Below are positions 58,221-64,000 of a stretch of 64,000 bases of DNA, piece after piece. How positions within the stretch are numbered: the stretch's first letter is position 1; every line of letters starts with the position of its first letter. A program made the position numbers and the translations under genes. Source of the DNA: Oscillospiraceae bacterium (GTDB lineage Bacteria; Bacillota; Clostridia; Oscillospirales; Oscillospiraceae); the NCBI GenBank assembly GCA_015068495.1, contig SVKL01000006.1, positions 40,704-104,703 of the forward strand. The letters run 5' to 3'. Below the pieces are notes generated by a model. The model saw only the letters and a list, made by a program, of their open reading frames with translations. It was not told the DNA's origin and searched no databases.

Positions 58221-58238
58221 TCCTTTTTGCAAAAAGGA
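58221..58238. promoter_or_regulatory. 18-bp perfect palindrome over the -35/spacer of the alkaline phosphatase promoter
   Basis: TCCTTTTTGCAAAAAGGA followed by extended -10 TGTTATAAT (58239-58247). Confidence 0.5.
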
Positions 58239-58279
58239 TGTTATAATGCTTTTATCAAACGGAAAGGATGAGAGAATTT

Positions 58280-60727
58280 ATGAAAAACAGAAATATCCGT
58301 TTCATTCGCTTTATTGCCTTCCTCACAGTTTTGGTAATGCTTTTGTCCGCCTGCGGCTCCAAGAAGCCTGCAAGCACGCCAACCGACGGCATTTCCGCTA
58401 CTGTCAGCGGCTCTGTGCTGAAAAACTGTGAAAAAGCGTTAAAAGACTACACAGCAGAAGCCGGCAATGCCGATGGCGCAATCGTCTTTTCTGACGGCGC
58501 GTATTTTGCGGTTGTTAACAACAAGCTATATCAGGGGCAGAACATTCAGCCCTACACCTTTGACGGTGCCGGCGAAACCGTTGTGCCTGCCGTTGCCGCC
58601 TTTAGGGGCATTCCCTACATTGAAGACGGCGCCACCGCCAAGGCCTGCAACTACAGCTTCGAGGTAACTGTTGACGGCGCAAAGCATACCTTTGCTTTTT
58701 ACATAGATGGTACGGTGCAAGCGCCTAAGTTTGTTACGCTGTATAATAAAGACAACGTGCAGATTTCCAAGGGCGTTGCCGATGCTGCTGTTTCCGAAAC
58801 TGTCTCCGAATTCAAAATAAAGAACGTGATTTATATGATTGCAGACGGCGGTGGCTACGACAATTTCACTCTTGCTCACAAGGTAAAGCAGGAAATGATG
58901 AATCGCGGCACCAACAAATTGGCCGGTGCAAAAACCGAGGTAACCAACAATTTGTTGTCCCAGCTGGGCAAAAGCGCCGTCAACGGTCTGTATTTGAACG
59001 AATTGCTGGTAGGCTCTGCAAACACCCTTTTGCAAGTACCCCACGGAGCCGCAGACAATTACAAGAGTTATATTACCGACTCCTCTGCCGCCGGCACAGC
59101 CCTTTCCTCCGGATACAAGACCACCTACACCTATGCCGGTATCACCTCCGACAGAGTGCCCAGAGCATCCTTGCCGGAGCTTGCCAGAATGAACGGTATG
59201 TCCACCGGCGTGGTAACCACAAAATCCTTTGTGGATGCAACGCCTTTGGCTTTCTACACCGGACATTCCATTGACAGAGAAGAGAACATCGACAACAGCA
59301 TTCAGGCGCTGCTCAGCGGCGTGGATGTAGTAATCGGTGAGGGTACGGAATACGGCGATTTGAATTACATTGACGAATCTACCCATCCGGAAATCTCCGC
59401 TTCCAAGCTGGGCTATACCGTTGCAAGAACCAAAACAGAACTTTTATCAAAAGCTGCCGACGCTACAAAGCTGTGGGCTCCCATTCTGGGCGTTACACAC
59501 ACGCTGAAGGAGCTGAAGGATTACGACTGCGACACCACAACCGACCACATCACCTTTGATGTAGATGCGGCAGACTCTGCAGAGCAGCCCTCCCTTTTGG
59601 ATATGACAAAATCAGCCCTGCAGGTGCTGGGCACCAACATCAACAATCCCGAGGGCTTCTTCCTGATGATTGAAGGCGGCGCACTGGACAATGCCGCTGA
59701 GGGTGGATATTTGCGTCCCACAATCGGCGAATATCTGGCTTTTGACGAAGCATTCGGCTATTGTGTGGATTGGGCAGCCAAGCGTGGCGATACCATTGTG
59801 ATTGCTGTTCCGGACCACGATTCCGGCGGATTTTCCGGAATTGAAAGCTGTGAAAAAGCCCTGATTGACAGCCTCATTACGGGAAAAATCGGAGACGAAG
59901 ATTTCCACAGTATGGTCAGTTTCAGCGAAGCAGAACGTGCCCTTGCGGATATGGGTGAGGACACAAGCAAGATGGAGCTGCAGCGGGGTCACACCGATAT
60001 GCCCGTGCCCATCAGCCTGTATGCGCCGGAGGGCATCCGGGAAGAGCTGCTGAAAAACATGACCCTTCCCACCGCTGCCGGAGATGTTCGCACAGGTGAC
60101 AGCGAATATTATGTGGATAACACCGGCGGCACGCTCACTTGGTATGCATCTTCCGCTCTGAATCCGGATTATTTGATCGATAACACCAAAATTGCCCCTG
60201 CCATTGCCAAAACCTTGAATTTGGGTTCCTTGGATGATGCCACAAACGTTCTGTTTAACAAAGTGGACTCCAAAATCGGCAGCATTACCATTCACAATAC
60301 CCTGCTGGAAAACGGCTACGGCGCGTATAACGGCGTTACATTCACCACAAAGGACAAGACCCTTAGTGTCGACAGAAACACCGGAAACGTTACAGTAAAC
60401 GGGCAGAAACAGGACAACCCGAAAATCGGCAACCACGTCCCCAAATCTGTCTTTATTCTGGAAGAAAACGGTCAGCCGGACGTAGGCAGCTTCTATGTCC
60501 CCTATAGTGTACTGACTGACGCCAAGCTGGGCTGGGCTGTCACAATTGATTGTGAGGACTTCGGCTTTGGCAAGGTGCTTTATGCCGCAGGAACAGAAGC
60601 AATTACCCTGCCGGCTGCGCCGGAAGGCAAGCAAATCATTTACACCGACGGCACAGCGGTCTACAATGCCGGAGATACAATCTCTTACAGCGGCGCTAAC
60701 GTAGCCCTGAAAGCCTACACCAAATAA
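58280..60727 (+). CDS. Alkaline phosphatase, lipoprotein
   Basis: LLSACGSKKP lipobox; active-site ITDSSAAGTALSSGYKT; metal-binding PDHDSGG; C-terminal beta domains. Confidence 0.9.
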   Translation: MKNRNIRFIRFIAFLTVLVMLLSACGSKKPASTPTDGISATVSGSVLKNCEKALKDYTAEAGNADGAIVFSDGAYFAVVNNKLYQGQNIQPYTFDGAGETVVPAVAAFRGIPYIEDGATAKACNYSFEVTVDGAKHTFAFYIDGTVQAPKFVTLYNKDNVQISKGVADAAVSETVSEFKIKNVIYMIADGGGYDNFTLAHKVKQEMMNRGTNKLAGAKTEVTNNLLSQLGKSAVNGLYLNELLVGSANTLLQVPHGAADNYKSYITDSSAAGTALSSGYKTTYTYAGITSDRVPRASLPELARMNGMSTGVVTTKSFVDATPLAFYTGHSIDREENIDNSIQALLSGVDVVIGEGTEYGDLNYIDESTHPEISASKLGYTVARTKTELLSKAADATKLWAPILGVTHTLKELKDYDCDTTTDHITFDVDAADSAEQPSLLDMTKSALQVLGTNINNPEGFFLMIEGGALDNAAEGGYLRPTIGEYLAFDEAFGYCVDWAAKRGDTIVIAVPDHDSGGFSGIESCEKALIDSLITGKIGDEDFHSMVSFSEAERALADMGEDTSKMELQRGHTDMPVPISLYAPEGIREELLKNMTLPTAAGDVRTGDSEYYVDNTGGTLTWYASSALNPDYLIDNTKIAPAIAKTLNLGSLDDATNVLFNKVDSKIGSITIHNTLLENGYGAYNGVTFTTKDKTLSVDRNTGNVTVNGQKQDNPKIGNHVPKSVFILEENGQPDVGSFYVPYSVLTDAKLGWAVTIDCEDFGFGKVLYAAGTEAITLPAAPEGKQIIYTDGTAVYNAGDTISYSGANVALKAYTK

Positions 60728-60731
60728 GCAT

Positions 60732-60763
60732 AAAAACACCCGGAAACATTCCGGGTGTTTTTT
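60732..60763. terminator. Terminator between convergent alkaline phosphatase and PII-like genes
   Basis: aaaaacacccgga-aac-attccgggtgttttttt-type hairpin. Confidence 0.85.
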
Positions 60764-61098
60764 TATATATTTTCTTCTTCCGGCAGCTTTACCAAGCCTG
60801 CCACATCGGAGACCGGCAGACAAAACGCAATCCCCTGCGCCTTTTGACCCATACCCATACGGGTATAGAGGGCATTGAGCACGTTGTCGCGGATTTCTTT
60901 CTCTACTACCATCATCAGAATTTCCTTTTCTGCGTGGACGGTGATACCGAAAAAGGTAGCTTCCTTCTCCCGGGCAACACCACGGGCGTTGAGAATCGTG
61001 CCGCCCCGGACGCCCTGTTCACGGGCTACATCCATTGCTTCCTCTGCAAAGCCGGAATTTACAATTACAAAAATCACTTCGTGATTGTCTGTCTTCAT
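60763..61098 (-). CDS. PII-like protein A
   Basis: 111 aa; GGTILNARGVAREKEATFFGITVHAEKEILMMVVEKE resembles the PII core. Confidence 0.82.
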   Translation of the reverse strand: MKTDNHEVIFVIVNSGFAEEAMDVAREQGVRGGTILNARGVAREKEATFFGITVHAEKEILMMVVEKEIRDNVLNALYTRMGMGQKAQGIAFCLPVSDVAGLVKLPEEENI

Positions 61099-61113
61099 AG
61101 CAAGTCCTCCCTC

Positions 61114-61467
61114 TTACCGGTTATTGCTCAAAAACCGGTAGATATTCACACCGATCACGCTGGAAAGCGGAACGGCAAAACAGATTCCCTTTCCGTTCCG
61201 AATCGTCGAAAACTTCTCTTCCAGACATTTCATAACCGAATCCACCATATCCTCACGGACAGTGCTGATTATCACTGCCTTATGGATATTCAACCCCAGC
61301 ATATCTACCAGCTCTGAATTGGCAGTTCCCTTGCCGCCGGTAACCAATTGAAGGTTAATTTCAAACTGACTCAGAACATCCAAATAAAACTCTGCCTTGG
61401 GACGGTCCACCACGGTAAATAACAGCTTCAGCTTTTTGATTGCCGATTCGCTCACAGTATTTGCCAT
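61114..61467 (-). CDS. PII-like protein B
   Basis: 117 aa; LVTGGKGTANSELVDMLGLNIHKAVIISTVREDMVDSVMKCLEEKF; divergent PII-like. Confidence 0.75.
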   Translation of the reverse strand: MANTVSESAIKKLKLLFTVVDRPKAEFYLDVLSQFEINLQLVTGGKGTANSELVDMLGLNIHKAVIISTVREDMVDSVMKCLEEKFSTIRNGKGICFAVPLSSVIGVNIYRFLSNNR

Positions 61468-61479
61468 ATCCGTACCTCC

Positions 61480-63012
61480 CTATACAAAGTTGATGATCTG
61501 CTGATCATCCGCATCCAGAATCCGCTTCATTGCCCGCTTGTGCTGAACGTGGTTATGAATCACAGCCCGGAAGCCCAGCATCTGGATAGTAATCAGCGGC
61601 GCCATAGCAACCAACGCCACAACACCGAAAGCATCCTGCAGAACTGCGCCTTCTCCCTGAATACCCATACAAACGCCAATGGCAAAGGGCAGGATAAAAC
61701 CGGAGGTCATAGGGCCGCTTGCCACACCGCCGGAGTCGAAGGCAATGGCAGTATACACCGGAGGCACAAACAGCGACAGCGCCAAGGATATGAAGTAACC
61801 GGGAACGATATAGTGTGCCAAAGAAAAGTCATAGACGATTCGCACCATAGACAGGGCAATCGCTCCGCCAACGCCGATGCACAGACCAATCAGCATAGAC
61901 CGCTTGGTGATATAGCCGCCGGTAACCTCCTCCACCTGACCGTTCAGCACGTGAATGGCCGGCTCGGCAAGCACCACCAAAACGCCCATAACAAGGCCCA
62001 AGCCCACAACAAGGTAGGAATTCATTTCCGCCAGTGAAACGCCCAGCTTATAGCCGATGGGCATAAAACCCACATTGACACCGGTTAGGAACATCACAAG
62101 ACCCACATAGGTAAGAATAACGCCCATACCGATTCGCAGTAATTGCCGCTTCGGCAGCTTCAGGAACAGAAGCTGACAGGCTAGGAAGAACACCACAATC
62201 ATTCCCAGCGCCAAGCCCACCTCTTTGCAGGTATGCAGCGCCGTGTGCAGAAATGCATCAGCAATGTTGTTACTGACGCTGAAATCCGGCACCTGATAAG
62301 AAAGCTCTGAGGTTGAGAACACACCCAGCAGCAGCACTGCAAGTATGGGGCCGACAGAACACAGCGCTACCATACCGAAGCTGTTTTCCTGAGAATGACG
62401 GTCGCCCAAAATCTTTGAAATGCCAACGCATAGCGCCATAATAAAAGGAACCGTGATAGGACCTGTGGTCACACCGCCGGAATCAAACGCCATTGGCATC
62501 AGCGGCAGATTGCCGTTGACTGCCAGCAGAAGCGCCAAGGCAAACAGCAGCATATAGCACAGCATCAGTATCATCGCCAGCCGGCGCCGAAATACGATGC
62601 GCAGAATTGCAACAATCAAAAACAAGCCTACGCCAATACCCACTGTAAAAATCAGCACAGTACCGTTCAGCACGGAGCTTACCTGTTTTGCCAGCACCTG
62701 CAGATCCGGCTCTGCTACGGTAATCAGAAGCCCCATCACAAAGCAAACAATCAAGAGCAGCTTCAGATTCCGCTGTCTGGAAAGGCCGGAGCCCACGTGG
62801 GTACCCATAGGCGTCATAGCGAGGTCTGCACCCATATTAAACAGACCGATGCCCAAAATCAGCAGCACCGCGCCAACCGTAAAGGAAATCAGCTCTTCCG
62901 GTGAGAAGTTAAACCAAGGTAGCAAGGAAATCAAATATACAATCAGCGTGATAGGCAGTGCAGAAATCAGCGCCTCCCAAATCTTACTGCGGAGCTCTCT
63001 CACATATATCAC
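61480..63012 (-). CDS. DUF1538 polytopic membrane protein
   Basis: 510 aa, multi-TM, internal duplication with AFDSGGVxxGPxT in both halves. Confidence 0.85.
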   Translation of the reverse strand: MIYVRELRSKIWEALISALPITLIVYLISLLPWFNFSPEELISFTVGAVLLILGIGLFNMGADLAMTPMGTHVGSGLSRQRNLKLLLIVCFVMGLLITVAEPDLQVLAKQVSSVLNGTVLIFTVGIGVGLFLIVAILRIVFRRRLAMILMLCYMLLFALALLLAVNGNLPLMPMAFDSGGVTTGPITVPFIMALCVGISKILGDRHSQENSFGMVALCSVGPILAVLLLGVFSTSELSYQVPDFSVSNNIADAFLHTALHTCKEVGLALGMIVVFFLACQLLFLKLPKRQLLRIGMGVILTYVGLVMFLTGVNVGFMPIGYKLGVSLAEMNSYLVVGLGLVMGVLVVLAEPAIHVLNGQVEEVTGGYITKRSMLIGLCIGVGGAIALSMVRIVYDFSLAHYIVPGYFISLALSLFVPPVYTAIAFDSGGVASGPMTSGFILPFAIGVCMGIQGEGAVLQDAFGVVALVAMAPLITIQMLGFRAVIHNHVQHKRAMKRILDADDQQIINFV

Positions 63013-63035
63013 ACTCCTTGAATTTCATTTGATTT

Positions 63036-63064
63036 AGTATACCATAAAACGGTTTCCCCGTAAA
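63036..63064 (-). promoter_or_regulatory. Putative promoter of the DUF1538-PII operon (TTTACG-17-TGGTATACT)
   Basis: -35 63059-63064, -10 63036-63041 with extended TG. Confidence 0.6.
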
Positions 63065-63096
63065 GAAAAAAATCCCCCGGTCAAAGACCGGGGGAT
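63065..63096 (-). terminator. Terminator of tuf
   Basis: atcccccggtc-aaa-gaccgggggat with T-rich tract on the minus strand. Confidence 0.85.
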
Positions 63097-63118
63097 CTGT
63101 TCATCTAAGAATCAAGAA

Positions 63119-64000
63119 TTACTCGTAGATCTCGGTAACAACGCCGGAACCAACGGTACGGCCGCCTTCACGGATAGCGAAACGCAGGCCCTTCTCGATA
63201 GCGATGGGGGTGATCAGCTCAACGTTCATAACAACGTTATCGCCGGGCATACACATCTCAGTGCCCTCGGGCAGGTTGATGATGCCGGTAACGTCGGTGG
63301 TACGGAAGTAGAACTGAGGACGGTAGTTGTTGAAGAAAGGAGTATGACGGCCGCCTTCTTCCTTGGACAGGACGTAAACCTGGCCAGCGAACTTGGTCAG
63401 AGGCTTGATGGAGCCGGGCTTGCAGAGAACCTGGCCTCTCTCAATTTCCTTCTTGTCAACACCACGCAGCAGAGCGCCGATGTTATCGCCAGCTTCTGCG
63501 TAGTCCAGCAGCTTGTGGAACATTTCGATGTCGGTACATACGGTTTCCTTCTTCTCTTCGCGCAGACCAACGATCTCAACCTTGTCGTTCTTGTTGATAA
63601 CGCCACGCTCAACACGACCGGTAGCAACAGTACCACGGCCGGAGATGGTGAAGACGTCCTCAACGGGCATCAGGAAGGGCATATCAGCCTTACGGTCGGG
63701 AGTGGGGATATAGTTGTCAACAGCATCCATCAGTTCCTTGATGCAAGCGAACTCGGGAGCGTCCTTGTCGTTGGACTCGGAGATCAGAGCATTCAGAGCG
63801 GAACCCTTAATGATGGGCACATCGTCGCCGGGGAACTCGTAGAAGGACAGAGTCTCACGGATCTCCATCTCAACCAGCTCCAGCAGCTCTTCGTCGTCAA
63901 CCAGGTCAGCCTTGTTCATGAAAACAACGATAGCGGGCACGCCAACCTGACGAGCCAGCAGCAGGTGCTCCTTGGTCTGAGCCATGGGGCCGTCGGTAGA
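63119..64000 (-). CDS. tuf: Elongation factor Tu, 5' end beyond window
   Basis: [43 protein letters not shown]...; frame open to the window edge. Confidence 0.97.
   Translation of the reverse strand, partial: STDGPMAQTKEHLLLARQVGVPAIVVFMNKADLVDDEELLELVEMEIRETLSFYEFPGDDVPIIKGSALNALISESNDKDAPEFACIKELMDAVDNYIPTPDRKADMPFLMPVEDVFTISGRGTVATGRVERGVINKNDKVEIVGLREEKKETVCTDIEMFHKLLDYAEAGDNIGALLRGVDKKEIERGQVLCKPGSIKPLTKFAGQVYVLSKEEGGRHTPFFNNYRPQFYFRTTDVTGIINLPEGTEMCMPGDNVVMNVELITPIAIEKGLRFAIREGGRTVGSGVVTEIYE

Noticed and set aside
59612-60823. 403-aa minus-strand ORF opposite alkaline phosphatase
   Set aside because: Antisense to a gene with clear catalytic motifs; also runs through the terminator.
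1-64000. CRISPR array, prophage, transposase/integrase, tRNA genes
   Set aside because: No regularly spaced direct repeats, phage structural or recombinase-like proteins, or tRNA cloverleaf-like sequences were recognised by eye; a tRNAscan-SE/CRISPR finder run would be needed to exclude them formally.

Overview
The window looks like a chromosomal segment from an endospore-lineage Firmicute (Clostridia/Oscillospiraceae-like). Genes are dense and mostly on the minus strand. Main blocks: (1) 1-17.3 kb, a large glycan-type ABC uptake locus: a YesN/YesM two-component system, a 953-aa solute-binding protein (SBP) with carbohydrate-binding-like N-terminal modules, two permease pairs, a secreted beta-propeller/TPR membrane protein, a YIP1-like membrane protein, a membrane-anchored DUF5696-like protein and two tandem lipoprotein SBPs. 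It contains no ATPase and no recognisable glycoside hydrolase. (2) 17.5-22.2 kb: ABC exporter, YesL-like protein, SPOCS/LysM protein and a 49-aa membrane smORF. (3) 22.2-27 kb: livJHMGF. (4) 27-31 kb: class B PBP, an FHA-FtsW/RodA fusion and endonuclease IV. (5) 31-39.4 kb: DUF1858 protein, trmK, Nif3-like, yebC, ldh, pepT, ackA, tmcAL. (6) 39.4-57.6 kb: a housekeeping block (rsgA, prkC, prpC, rlmN, rsmB, fmt, def, priA, rpoZ, gmk, remA-like, yicC, cdaR, cdaA, csd, DUF3343, ispF, ispD, murD). (7) rnpB RNA, a lipoprotein alkaline phosphatase, a DUF1538 membrane protein with two PII-like proteins, and partial tuf. The strongest candidates for undescribed biology are the DUF5696/propeller/YIP1/dual-ABC locus and the DUF1538-PII-PII operon. 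No CRISPR array, prophage, transposase or tRNA gene was recognised. All family calls come from reading the sequence; no database search was run.
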